From: CAIOHW01 sp964432565
GTDB taxonomy: Bacteria; Bdellovibrionota; UBA1018
NCBI GenBank assembly: GCA_964432565.1
Contig: CAYSOA010000001.1
Coordinates: 129,811-193,810, forward strand
DNA: 64,000 nt
Direction: 5' to 3'
The position numbers and the translations under genes were made by a program. Below the pieces are notes generated by a model that saw only the letters and a list, made by a program, of their open reading frames with translations, made no database searches and was not told the DNA's origin. Below are positions 35,053 to 43,500 of this stretch, piece after piece; positions within the stretch are counted from its first letter, which is position 1; the number at the start of each line of letters is the position of its first letter.

Positions 35053-35871
35053 CTACCAGCGGATTTTCATGCCGTCGTAGGCCAGGACCACTTTCCCCTT
35101 TCCAAAGGTTCGGGCGAGCCTGCGGTTCCAGACGGCATGGTCAAAGTCATGTCCGAGATGCGTCAGAATGGTTTTCTTCGGACGCAGGACTCGAACTGTC
35201 TCCAGCGCCTGATCCAGATGAAAGTGGGTTCCGTGCTTCTCGATGCGCAGGCAGTCGAGGATCAGGACGGAAAGCCCTTTCAGCCGATCAAGCGATGTGT
35301 CCGGTATATAGCTACAATCCGTAACGTAGGCAACGGAGTCGATTCGGTACCCCAGGCACTGTTTTGATCCGTGCCGAACGGGTACTGGAAGGAACGAAAC
35401 CCCTTGGATGTGAAGAGGTTTTTTGCTTTCGAGCTGCTCGCTGCTGATCAGGTGGGGGATCAGTCGGGAACGGCCTCCCCCTTCCGCATAGGCCGGGTCG
35501 GCCGAAAAGATGTACGGAAACCGGGTCGTCAGTTCGGCCAGTGTCCAGTCGTTGCCATAGATGGGAAGGTCCTGCCGCTGCAGATAATTGTAGCTGCGAA
35601 GCTCGTCGATGCCACCGACATGGTCGGCGTGGGGGTGGGTGTAGATCACGGCATCGATGTGCAGGAGTTTTTCACGAAGTGCCTGCTGACGAAGGTCGAT
35701 CGAGGAGTCGATCAGAAAGCTTTTGCCACGGGTGCGAATCCAGATCGAGGCACGAGTTCGCCGGTTCTTGGGGTTGGAGGAGGTGCAAACGGGGCAGGGG
35801 CAACCAATCAGCGGAACGCCGGAAGACGTGCCGCAACCGAGAATGGTGATCTGGCTTTCAGTTTGAGGCAT
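35053..35871 (-). CDS. MBL-fold metallohydrolase, PhnP-like
   Basis: This 272-residue metallo-beta-lactamase-fold phosphodiesterase-type enzyme has the metal motif THPHADHVGG, and a GTSSGVPLIGC-PCPVC start like that of PhnP-family phosphodiesterases and tRNase Z-related hydrolases. The cysteines after the start (CPCPVC) are typical of PhnP. No phn operon is present, so the substrate is unknown, perhaps a cyclic phosphate. GGAAA lies four bases before the chosen ATG. It is 49 bases from a divergent SDR gene. Confidence 0.85.
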   Translation of the reverse strand: MPQTESQITILGCGTSSGVPLIGCPCPVCTSSNPKNRRTRASIWIRTRGKSFLIDSSIDLRQQALREKLLHIDAVIYTHPHADHVGGIDELRSYNYLQRQDLPIYGNDWTLAELTTRFPYIFSADPAYAEGGGRSRLIPHLISSEQLESKKPLHIQGVSFLPVPVRHGSKQCLGYRIDSVAYVTDCSYIPDTSLDRLKGLSVLILDCLRIEKHGTHFHLDQALETVRVLRPKKTILTHLGHDFDHAVWNRRLARTFGKGKVVLAYDGMKIRW

Positions 35872-35920
35872 GGCTTTCCAGATATTCCATGGCCTGAAAC
35901 TGCGGTAAATGCTGAACTGA

Positions 35921-36934
35921 ATGATCCAGAAAGTGCTTGTCACCGGTGCCAGCGGCTTCGTCGGAAGCCATGTCGTCCATCAGTTGAATCGCCGTGGGCT
36001 TCGGGCCCATGTGCTGCTTCGCGGAAGCTCCTCGGTCGATGGGCTTGCGGGAGCTGACTTTGAGGTGCGTCGAGGGAGCCTGTCGGATGGCGATTCGCTG
36101 AAAGCCGCCGTCCGGGGGATGGACGCCGTGATTCATGTGGCAGGGGTCGTCTCGGCGCCCTCTCGCGAGGCATTTTTTGAGCACAATGCAGCCGGTACAC
36201 GGCGACTGCTCGAAGCGGTGTCGAGTGAGGCTCCCGATCTCCAGCGTTTTCTTTTGGTCTCTAGCCTCGCCGCCTGTGGGCCAACCCCGGATGGTCGTCT
36301 GCGGGCCGAGTCGGATGCCCCCAGTCTGGTCTCCGCCTATGGCGAAAGCAAGCGCGCAGGAGAAGACCATGTGAGGGAGTTCGCTGCGAGAATCCCAAGC
36401 CTGATCGTGCGGCCTCCGCTTGTTTACGGCCCCCGCGACCGGGGAGTGTTGACCATTGCCCGTACGGTGGCGAAGGGTTGGATGCCTCTTCTGCCCAGTG
36501 TCCCCGCCATTTCGTCGAAGGTCTACAGCCAGATCTATGGAGAGGATCTGGCGCGTGGAATTGTCGAGATGACGCTCAGTTCGGCGAGTGGCTGGAGTTC
36601 GGGCGAAGCCTTCTTTCTGGCCGCGCGTGAGGTGGTGACTCAGGAGCAGATTTTTCAGGTGATGGCGTCGACGCTGGGGCGGCGCCTGACTCGCGTTCGG
36701 GTGCCGACCTGGGCCATTCGTACGGCGGCGCATGGACTAGGGTTTGCGGGAGCACTTCTAGGACGAACCTTTCCTTTGAATCCCGACAAGCTGGGAGAAC
36801 TTCTGGCCCCTGCGTGGACCTGCTCGCCCGATCGGGCGTTCGAAGTATTCGGAGTGGAAGCTTCGACACCATTTGCCGATGGCATGACGGCCACCTTGAA
36901 GTGGTACCTCGAGCAAGGCTGGATCGAGCCCTAG
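35921..36934 (+). CDS. NAD-dependent epimerase/dehydratase family protein
   Basis: An extended SDR with the NAD-binding motif TGASGFVG (8-15), catalytic serines in LVSSLAA and the active-site YGESK (YxxxK, about 141-145), and VRPPLVYGPRD. The 337 residues fit the group acting on nucleotide sugars or on dihydroflavonol/steroid-like substrates; the LVYGP signature cannot separate these. Its stop overlaps that of the convergent bactofilin gene by four bases. Substrate unknown. Confidence 0.85.
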   Translation: MIQKVLVTGASGFVGSHVVHQLNRRGLRAHVLLRGSSSVDGLAGADFEVRRGSLSDGDSLKAAVRGMDAVIHVAGVVSAPSREAFFEHNAAGTRRLLEAVSSEAPDLQRFLLVSSLAACGPTPDGRLRAESDAPSLVSAYGESKRAGEDHVREFAARIPSLIVRPPLVYGPRDRGVLTIARTVAKGWMPLLPSVPAISSKVYSQIYGEDLARGIVEMTLSSASGWSSGEAFFLAAREVVTQEQIFQVMASTLGRRLTRVRVPTWAIRTAAHGLGFAGALLGRTFPLNPDKLGELLAPAWTCSPDRAFEVFGVEASTPFADGMTATLKWYLEQGWIEP

Positions 36935-37314
36935 CTGATTTTTTCCATGCGGCAGGCGCCGTCAAAATGGGCGCCAGGCTGGATCTCGATCGCAGGACTT
37001 TCGAGATCAGCGAGTACCCGTGCGGTCGGGGCCAGAAGAATTTTGGTTCGGGCCCGAACCTTCCCCTGAACGAACCCTTCGATCCAGACGGTGTCCGCCT
37101 CGATCTGGCCCTCGACCTGGCCCGTCTCTCCCAAAATGATGAGGCTACCGTCGGAGCCCTTGAGGGTTCCTTTCAGGTGGCCGTGAAAGCGGGCGACCGA
37201 GTCGAGTTCGAGGGTACCGTCAAAACGGCTGCCTTCCGAAAGGATTGAAACCTCGGACTCACGGAGATCGGAGGGAGCGGCATTCTGGGGGTCAGCCTTC
37301 TTCCGGAGCTTCAC
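36931..37314 (-). CDS. Bactofilin
   Basis: Bactofilins polymerise into filaments that scaffold cell shape, polarity or stalks. The 127-residue product has the bactofilin beta-helix core (about 28-120), with repeats such as FDGTLELDSVARFHGHLKG and GQIEADTVWIEGFVQGKV, flanked by short disordered tails. The gene starts inside the preceding gene (23-base overlap), which suggests coupled expression with the membrane protein that precedes it. Often such genes sit by an M23 peptidase; here that is not seen. Confidence 0.9.
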   Translation of the reverse strand: MKLRKKADPQNAAPSDLRESEVSILSEGSRFDGTLELDSVARFHGHLKGTLKGSDGSLIILGETGQVEGQIEADTVWIEGFVQGKVRARTKILLAPTARVLADLESPAIEIQPGAHFDGACRMEKIS

Positions 37315-38122
37315 GCAAACCTCCTCCTCGCAGGGGTGGGGCTTTCAGGATTTCTCGCAGCAGCAGTTTTTGGCGTCCGTCGATCGGATCGGCACCGAAG
37401 ATCAGGATCTCGATCGTCGATACGGGAGAATTCACGGCAGGGAATTCCACCTTGGTCTGCCGAAATCGCGAGACCGAAAAGAACTCCCCCTTGTCCGGAT
37501 CAAACAGGTGGGCGGAACCTGCAGCACTCAGTGCTCTGTTGGGGTAGGCCAGAAGGACTTCGGGCCCTCGCGCCAGAACCAGAATCCTTCCCTGCTGGCT
37601 CTGCCCTTCGCGACCCGTAAAGCGAATGTCGAAGTCCAGCTTGAGCTGGCGGCCCTGCCATTGGCTGGTTGGCGTGGTGATCTCGATCGGAATCGACGGG
37701 CGCGCGACCAGAGGCGTCTCGCCTTGAATCATGGACGGGAAGGCCCTGAAGGCGACAAAGGGAGTGCTGGAGACGCTGACGGTCACCGGCTGCACGGGGG
37801 CGGCCTCGACCACCGGCGGGGTGGTAGGGTTCGGAGCGGGTTCGGGCGGCTTTGGAGTCACGGGAGAAACGCGGCTTTCTCCGAGGATTCGAATCTGTTG
37901 TTCGAGCTCCTTCAGGCGCTCGGGTTGCGCCCGATGGCCCTGTCTCCAGAAATGAACAGCGGCACCGAGAGACAAGATTGTGACGAGCAGGCTGATTCCG
38001 AAAGTCCAGCCCAGTTGCCGGAACCACGCCAGGGGAACCTCGAAGCTTCGCGACGAGAGCCCGTCCTGGAAGACCAGAACCTGGATGGAAGACCTCAGGG
38101 TTTTGGGGGGATGGACTTTCAT
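37292..38122 (-). CDS. Bitopic membrane protein next to bactofilin
   Basis: The 276-residue product has a cytoplasmic start (1-45), a membrane helix (about 41-61), a short coiled-coil-like stretch, a proline-rich linker (about 85-115) and a periplasmic domain of about 150 residues with beta strands. The domain is not one I recognise. Its overlap with the bactofilin gene suggests that the pair forms a membrane anchor and cytoskeletal partner, which is inference. A TTG four codons earlier is an alternative start. The divergent pseudo-receiver gene begins 75 bases away. Confidence 0.7.
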   Translation of the reverse strand: MKVHPPKTLRSSIQVLVFQDGLSSRSFEVPLAWFRQLGWTFGISLLVTILSLGAAVHFWRQGHRAQPERLKELEQQIRILGESRVSPVTPKPPEPAPNPTTPPVVEAAPVQPVTVSVSSTPFVAFRAFPSMIQGETPLVARPSIPIEITTPTSQWQGRQLKLDFDIRFTGREGQSQQGRILVLARGPEVLLAYPNRALSAAGSAHLFDPDKGEFFSVSRFRQTKVEFPAVNSPVSTIEILIFGADPIDGRQKLLLREILKAPPLRGGGLREAPEEG

Positions 38123-38196
38123 GCGAGGCTTCAAGGGTATCGGCGTGAAAAATGGGTGTCAACTTTCAGGCCGACAGTGCCGAAACGTTTTTTGGG

Positions 38197-39945
38197 ATGA
38201 AGCTGCTTCTTGTACATCCAGACCTGTCCGACTCTTCTTCGCTGGCTCAGGCGTTTCGCTCTGCCGGCGTGACGGTGTTTGTTGCCCGCTCGGAGGAGGA
38301 GGCCCGGCAGTTACTGTCAGCGCATTCCAGCAGCCTGGAGCTGGCAGTTCTCCATCGCGAGCCGTTTGGTCTCGATCTGATTTCCTTCATTCGGGCGACC
38401 CCTTCACTCGCCGATCTTCCGTATGTCCTGACCTCGTCGGAGTGGAGTGATGAGGATTTCGTTCGGCATCAGGAAAGCGTAGAGGGAGCCAATGCCTACC
38501 TGAGATTCGAGGATGCCGAGCGCGACTTGAGGTTCGTCGTCGAACAGGTGCTGGGATATGAGCTGGGTTCCGCCGCAGGAGCTCCCCCTCCCGTTCCCGT
38601 TTCCGAGTCGACGGCCCTGACCCGATTGTCTCGACCCGCTCCCTCGATTCAGGAAGTGAAGGGGATTCAAGTCGAGGTAGAGGACGCGACGAGTGTCTTC
38701 ACGGCGGCTTCGGTCGGTGGAGGCTCCACTTCGTTCAAGCTGGAGGTGGACCTGCCGCAGCTCAGCTCTAACGAGCCGGTGACTCCACCTTCCTCTCAGG
38801 ATGCAGACGGCGCGACGCGCGTTCTCTCTCGCGACGCCGTTTTTTCGGAACCGAAGCTCGATGACGCTAGTGAGAGTAGTGGGATCGAGATTGTGCTCGA
38901 TGCGGGAGAATCTCAGGGTTTCGAGCGACTTGAGGCGCAGCCGAAGCAGCAGGACGAGGCGCAGCCGAAGCAGCAGGACGAGGCGCAGCCTGTCGAGGTT
39001 CCGGCCGTCGAGCTCCGTCCTGACGAATTCAAGTCCGATGGCTTCACGCCGGATCCTGGGTCCATGGTCGAACTTCCAGTACTCGAGTCGACTCGGGTGC
39101 AGTCAGACCTCGAGGTTGGTTTGCAGTCCGTCATCGAGTCTCGCCAGGACATCATTGCCGAGCCCGAGCCCGAGCCCGATCTGGCCTCCGAGATGCCCTA
39201 TCTTTTCGGAGGAACTCGCCCCCGGCCCAGTGCGCCCGTGGGCGATGCCGTGGTTCCAGGAGGGGCCAGCCAGACGCCGGACATTGAAACTCTCAAACGC
39301 TATCTGGCTCTTCGGGAGCAGGATGTGGCCACGCTCTCGGCGCAGCTGCACGAGGCACGAAACCATATTCGCAAGCTCGAAGAAGACCTGCGCCAGAGCC
39401 ACGCCCTGATGGAGGAGCAGGATTACCAGCTCAAGCAAAAGGCACGGCGCGAGCAGGAGTTCGAGCGCGAGAAGGCTCTGGTGGCCCAGGGACTTCAGGC
39501 CGAGATGGATGAGATTCGCTTTCAGATGAAGGCCCGTGCCGACAAGGCTCGAGCCCTTGAAAGCCAGGTTCGCGAAACGACGCAGGAGATGGAGCGCATG
39601 CGCGAGCGGGTGCGCAACGATTTTCGCCGAATTCGTGTTCGTGAAAAGGAGCTTGAGAACCGTCTGGACCTGGTAAAGAGGGACTCCGAGGCGCTGTTGC
39701 TGGCTCGCGAGGGGACGATCCTGGAGCTGAAGCGCAAGCTCGATACTGCGGAGTTCAATCTCGACCTGCTGCACGATCGTCTCGCGCGCGAGAAGGACTC
39801 TTCAGACGAGCTGCGCGAGAAGCTATTGAGAGCCTCACAGGCGGTTCGATTGGCAGGCGGCTTGCTGGATCCGGCGGATGCAGATGCAGCCTTGCAGGGA
39901 TCGGCAGCGAAAACTCCCGAAAGATCTGAACGAAAAGTCTCCTGA
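38197..39945 (+). CDS. Pseudo-receiver protein with long coiled coil
   Basis: The 582-residue protein begins with a response-regulator-like fold (about 1-120: MKLLLVHPDLSD, then SLELAVLHREPFGLDL). The strand where the phospho-acceptor aspartate normally sits reads LAVLHREPFGLDL, so it is likely a degenerate receiver. A disordered acidic region follows (about 130-370) containing an 8-residue repeat AQPKQQDE, then a long coiled coil (about 380-555). The layout recalls FrzS- or polarity-type proteins with a pseudo-receiver and coiled coil. The start is the ATG giving MKLLLV. The metallophosphatase gene overlaps its end by 68 bases. Confidence 0.72.
   Translation: MKLLLVHPDLSDSSSLAQAFRSAGVTVFVARSEEEARQLLSAHSSSLELAVLHREPFGLDLISFIRATPSLADLPYVLTSSEWSDEDFVRHQESVEGANAYLRFEDAERDLRFVVEQVLGYELGSAAGAPPPVPVSESTALTRLSRPAPSIQEVKGIQVEVEDATSVFTAASVGGGSTSFKLEVDLPQLSSNEPVTPPSSQDADGATRVLSRDAVFSEPKLDDASESSGIEIVLDAGESQGFERLEAQPKQQDEAQPKQQDEAQPVEVPAVELRPDEFKSDGFTPDPGSMVELPVLESTRVQSDLEVGLQSVIESRQDIIAEPEPEPDLASEMPYLFGGTRPRPSAPVGDAVVPGGASQTPDIETLKRYLALREQDVATLSAQLHEARNHIRKLEEDLRQSHALMEEQDYQLKQKARREQEFEREKALVAQGLQAEMDEIRFQMKARADKARALESQVRETTQEMERMRERVRNDFRRIRVREKELENRLDLVKRDSEALLLAREGTILELKRKLDTAEFNLDLLHDRLAREKDSSDELREKLLRASQAVRLAGGLLDPADADAALQGSAAKTPERSERKVS
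38932..38990 (+). repeat. 24-base tandem repeat inside the pseudo-receiver gene
   Basis: Two identical 24-base units (38932-38955 and 38956-38979) and 11 bases of a third encode AQPKQQDE twice in frame. The identity at DNA level suggests recent slippage; copy number could vary between strains. Confidence 0.9.
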
Positions 39946-41029
39946 GCTGGATCGCCTGAGGCTGGTGGTCAGTGACTTTCACCTGGGGACCGGACGATTC
40001 TTCAGGGATGGGTCCGAGAACATCCTGGAGGACTTTGTTTACGACGAGGAGTTCGCCGACTTCGTTCGTCATTATTCCCGGGGGCGTCACCAACATCGTG
40101 AAGTCGAGCTGGTGCTCAACGGCGATATTCTGAATCTTCTTCAAGTGGATGACTACGGGGTGCATACCCATCTGATCACTGAGGCGGCGACGGTGCGAGC
40201 CGTTCAGCGAATCATCGACGGTCATCCGATTTTTTTCGGTGCGCTGCGCGAGTTCTGTTCCAATCCCCGTCACAAGATCGTCTACATCGTGGGTAACCAT
40301 GACATGGGCATGCTTTGGCCCGGGCCGCGCCGTGCATTCGAGAGGGCTGTGGGCGCGAGCGTGCGCTTTTGCGATGTCTCGTATGAAGCGGATGGGGTTC
40401 ACATCCAGCACGGCCATCAGTGGGACGACCTCTGCCGTACCGAGATGCGCCAGCCCTTCGTGACGAAAGGACTGCCCGAGCCGGTACTCAACCTGCCCTG
40501 GGGATCGATCTTTGTCGCGGTCTGGCTGACTCGGGTCAAGCTGCAGCGACCGCACGTCGACAAGGTCAAGCCCTTCTCAGTCTTTTTGCGATGGATGCTG
40601 CTGCATGACACCGTTTGGGCCGTGACCACGCTGGCACGCATGACTCGATTTCTCTGGGAGGCGATGGCTCAGCGTTCGCGCTATCGCCTGGTTGAGGGAG
40701 TGCGCGTGACCTGGAGCATGATTCGGCAGGGAACGGTCTACCCCAGTTTTGACCGGGTGGCCGTGAAGGTCCTGGGAGAGAACCCCTCGGCACGGGTCGT
40801 CATCTTCGGGCACACGCACGTGCTGCGGCATCGACGATTTGAGGGTGGGCGCGAGTACTTCAATGAAGGGTGCTGGAACGAGGTGACCAACCTCGAGCTG
40901 GGAGAATTCGGTACTCGCACCAAGCTGTCCTACGCCCTGATCGAGCTGCCTGGCGCCGGGGGGCGCCCCCGAGTGCGGCTCAAGCGTTGGATGGGAAGAT
41001 GGCGCCCGGAGATGGATTTGATCGGATAA
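39878..41029 (+). CDS. Calcineurin-like metallophosphoesterase
   Basis: The 383-residue product carries the complete di-metal phosphoesterase motifs: DFHLGTG (about 33), NGDILNLL, GNHDMG, HGHQWD and GHTH. The DFHLG..NGDI pattern recalls UDP-2,3-diacylglucosamine hydrolases (LpxH, DSHL), but the protein is about 140 residues longer than LpxH and has an insertion rich in basic and hydrophobic helices (about 190-270), so membrane association is possible. The kdsB gene downstream makes a lipid A/KDO role attractive but unproven. The start could be the third codon instead of the first; both overlap the preceding gene. Confidence 0.8.
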   Translation: MQMQPCRDRQRKLPKDLNEKSPELDRLRLVVSDFHLGTGRFFRDGSENILEDFVYDEEFADFVRHYSRGRHQHREVELVLNGDILNLLQVDDYGVHTHLITEAATVRAVQRIIDGHPIFFGALREFCSNPRHKIVYIVGNHDMGMLWPGPRRAFERAVGASVRFCDVSYEADGVHIQHGHQWDDLCRTEMRQPFVTKGLPEPVLNLPWGSIFVAVWLTRVKLQRPHVDKVKPFSVFLRWMLLHDTVWAVTTLARMTRFLWEAMAQRSRYRLVEGVRVTWSMIRQGTVYPSFDRVAVKVLGENPSARVVIFGHTHVLRHRRFEGGREYFNEGCWNEVTNLELGEFGTRTKLSYALIELPGAGGRPRVRLKRWMGRWRPEMDLIG

Positions 41030-41046
41030 TAAAATCACGAGCTGCC

Positions 41047-41075
41047 TTGACCCTGAGGCCGGCGTTTTCTACTCT
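41047..41075 (+). promoter_or_regulatory. Candidate promoter of kdsB with very short leader
   Basis: TTGACC and TACTCT are separated by 17 bases; the -10 ends eight bases before the kdsB ATG. No Shine-Dalgarno is visible before the ATG. Confidence 0.5.
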
Positions 41076-41083
41076 GAAACTCC

Positions 41084-41839
41084 ATGAAGGAACCCTCAGT
41101 CGCGACGGTGATTCCTGCGCGTTATTCTGCGCAGCGCCTTCCTGGAAAACCACTGGCCGATATTCACGGCAAGCCCATGATCCAGCACGTGCTCGAGCGC
41201 GCCGCAGCAGCGACGGGAATCTCGATGACGGGTGTTGCAACGGATGATGAGCGAATCTCCAAGGCGGTTCAGTCTTTTGGGGGCAAGGTCTGGATGACCT
41301 CTCCCGATCTGCAGAGTGGTACAGACCGAGTTGCTGCAGTGGCTGCCCTGCATCCCGAGATCGATATCTTCGTCAATGTTCAGGGCGACGAGCCGCTCAT
41401 GGATCCGCGGGCCATCGAGGCAGCCGTTGAGCTGGTGCGTTCGGGGCGGTTCGACATGGCCACGGTGATGACTCCAGTGAAGGAGCCCGAAGATCTCTTG
41501 AACCCTGCCGTAGTGAAGGTTCTTTCGGACGATCATGGCCGGGCGATCTATTTCTCGCGCCATCCGATTCCGTACAGCCGTCAATCCGCTCCCCAGCCCG
41601 GAGAGGCCTGGGTCTGCCGCAGGCACGTGGGCCTCTATGTCTATCGCAGGGAGACGTTGATGCGCTTCAGTTCGTTACCCGCCTGCGCCATGGAGCGCGC
41701 AGAGAGCCTCGAGCAGTTGCGGGCGCTTCAAGCGGGGATTTCGATCGGAATTGTCGAAGTCGACTTCGTTTCCATCGGCGTGGACACGCCGGAGGAACTC
41801 GAGAAGGTTCGTTCCATCATGGCACCAGGAAGGGCGTAA
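41084..41839 (+). CDS. kdsB: 3-deoxy-manno-octulosonate cytidylyltransferase
   Basis: KdsB activates KDO with CTP to CMP-KDO for inner-core lipopolysaccharide. The 251-residue protein has the normal length, with IPARYSAQRLPGKPLADI near the start, NVQGDEPLMDP (about 98) and the end motif VDTPEELEKVR. It precedes the CTP synthase gene by five bases, a sensible coupling since KdsB uses CTP. kdsA and kdsC are about 12 kb downstream. Confidence 0.96.
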   Translation: MKEPSVATVIPARYSAQRLPGKPLADIHGKPMIQHVLERAAAATGISMTGVATDDERISKAVQSFGGKVWMTSPDLQSGTDRVAAVAALHPEIDIFVNVQGDEPLMDPRAIEAAVELVRSGRFDMATVMTPVKEPEDLLNPAVVKVLSDDHGRAIYFSRHPIPYSRQSAPQPGEAWVCRRHVGLYVYRRETLMRFSSLPACAMERAESLEQLRALQAGISIGIVEVDFVSIGVDTPEELEKVRSIMAPGRA

Positions 41840-41844
41840 GCAGC

Positions 41845-43500
41845 ATGGCCAAGCAGAAAAAGTTCATCTTTGTGACGGGTGGCGTCCTGTCGAGCATCGG
41901 AAAGGGCATTGCCTCCGCTTCGCTCGGGATGCTCATGGAAAGTCGTGGAATCAAGGTGACCATGGTCAAGATGGATCCCTACCTCAATGTCGATCCCGGC
42001 ACGATGAGTCCGTTCCAGCATGGCGAGGTCTTCGTGCTGGACGACGGCGCCGAGACCGATCTCGATCTCGGGCATTATTCCCGGTTCGTGCAGAATGCGG
42101 TCTTCACACGCAAGAACAGCTTCACGACCGGAAGAATCTACGACACGGTCATTCGTCGCGAGCGGGCGGGCGGATACCTCGGCAAAACCGTGCAGGTGAT
42201 TCCCCACATCACCGATGAGATCAAGCATCACATCGATGAGGCGGCCGCCGACGCCGATCTGGCGATCATCGAAGTGGGAGGAACCGTTGGAGACATCGAA
42301 AGCCTGCCATTTCTTGAAGCGATTCGGCAGATGCGCGTGGAGCGGGGGGCTGAAAACGTCCTTTTCGTGCACCTGACGCTCGTCCCCTACATTGGCGCTG
42401 CCGGTGAGCTCAAGACCAAGCCCACCCAGCACAGCGTCAAGGAGCTTCGTGAGATCGGCATCCAGCCGGACATCCTGCTCTGTCGAACTGATCGTCAGAT
42501 TCCGCGCGACGTACGAGAAAAGATCGGGCTCTTCTGCAACGTTCCCGCCGAGCAGGTCTTTAGTGCCATCGATGTCACCAGCATCTATGAAGTTCCGCTT
42601 TATTTTGCAGAGGAGGGTCTCGACGAGAAGGTGGTCGAAAAGCTCGGTATTTGGACGAGTCGCCCCGATCTTTCGAGCTGGGCATCCATGGTCGAGAAGA
42701 TTCGCAGGCCGAAGCACGAAGTCACTATCGGGATCGTGGGCAAATACACGGACTGGCGAGACAGTTACAAGTCGCTTGCCGAAGCGCTGGTGCATGGCGG
42801 TGTCGCCAATGACTGCCGCGTGAACATGCTCTACATTGACTCCGAAGAGCTCGAGAAGGGCGAGGGTCGAGACCTTCTGGATACGGTAGATGGGGTTCTG
42901 GTGCCGGGTGGCTTTGGCGAGCGAGGGGTTGAAGGAAAAATCATCGCCATTGAGCATGCTCGTACCCATAAAATTCCCTACTTTGGCATCTGCCTGGGCA
43001 TGCAGCTCGCGGTCATTGAATTTGCTCGGCATGTGGCGGGGCTGAAGGAGGCTCACTCCGCGGAATTTCGTCCTGAGGGTGCCCAGAATGTCGTCGCGCT
43101 GATGGAATCCCAAAAAGAGGTCAAGGATCTTGGTGGAACCATGAGGCTGGGCGCCTATCCCTGTTCGATTCTGCCCAAGACAGGTTCGGGACCAACGAGG
43201 GCCTATCAGGCCTATCGCAAGGACCGCATCATCGAGCGCCATCGCCACCGTTTTGAAGTGAATCCGAAGTTTCGGGCCGCGATCGAAGAGGCGGGGCTGG
43301 TGGTTTCAGGGCATCACGTGCATCAGGAGACCGGAACCGATCTGGTCGAGATCGTTGAAGTGGCGGATCATCCCTGGTTTCTGGGGTGCCAGTTTCATCC
43401 CGAGTTTCTGAGTAAACCGATGGCGCCGCATCCCCTTTTCTCCGGTTTCATCAAGGCTGCCACTCAGTCGGGGCGAAAGGGCCAGGGCAAGCTTCTTTAG
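41845..43500 (+). CDS. pyrG: CTP synthase
   Basis: PyrG aminates UTP to CTP with ATP and glutamine. The 551-residue product has the synthase domain start FVTGGVLSSIGKGIASAS, DPYLNVDPGTMSPFQHGEVFVLDDG, and a glutamine amidotransferase domain with the nucleophile Cys in FGICLGMQLA and the catalytic His/Glu near the end (QFHPEFLSKP). Length is normal. It forms an operon with kdsB. Its stop overlaps the stop of the convergent repeat lipoprotein by four bases. Confidence 0.98.
   Translation: MAKQKKFIFVTGGVLSSIGKGIASASLGMLMESRGIKVTMVKMDPYLNVDPGTMSPFQHGEVFVLDDGAETDLDLGHYSRFVQNAVFTRKNSFTTGRIYDTVIRRERAGGYLGKTVQVIPHITDEIKHHIDEAAADADLAIIEVGGTVGDIESLPFLEAIRQMRVERGAENVLFVHLTLVPYIGAAGELKTKPTQHSVKELREIGIQPDILLCRTDRQIPRDVREKIGLFCNVPAEQVFSAIDVTSIYEVPLYFAEEGLDEKVVEKLGIWTSRPDLSSWASMVEKIRRPKHEVTIGIVGKYTDWRDSYKSLAEALVHGGVANDCRVNMLYIDSEELEKGEGRDLLDTVDGVLVPGGFGERGVEGKIIAIEHARTHKIPYFGICLGMQLAVIEFARHVAGLKEAHSAEFRPEGAQNVVALMESQKEVKDLGGTMRLGAYPCSILPKTGSGPTRAYQAYRKDRIIERHRHRFEVNPKFRAAIEEAGLVVSGHHVHQETGTDLVEIVEVADHPWFLGCQFHPEFLSKPMAPHPLFSGFIKAATQSGRKGQGKLL

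Noticed and set aside
41728..43248. 506-codon open frame antisense to pyrG
   Set aside because: pyrG is a clear full-length CTP synthase on the plus strand.
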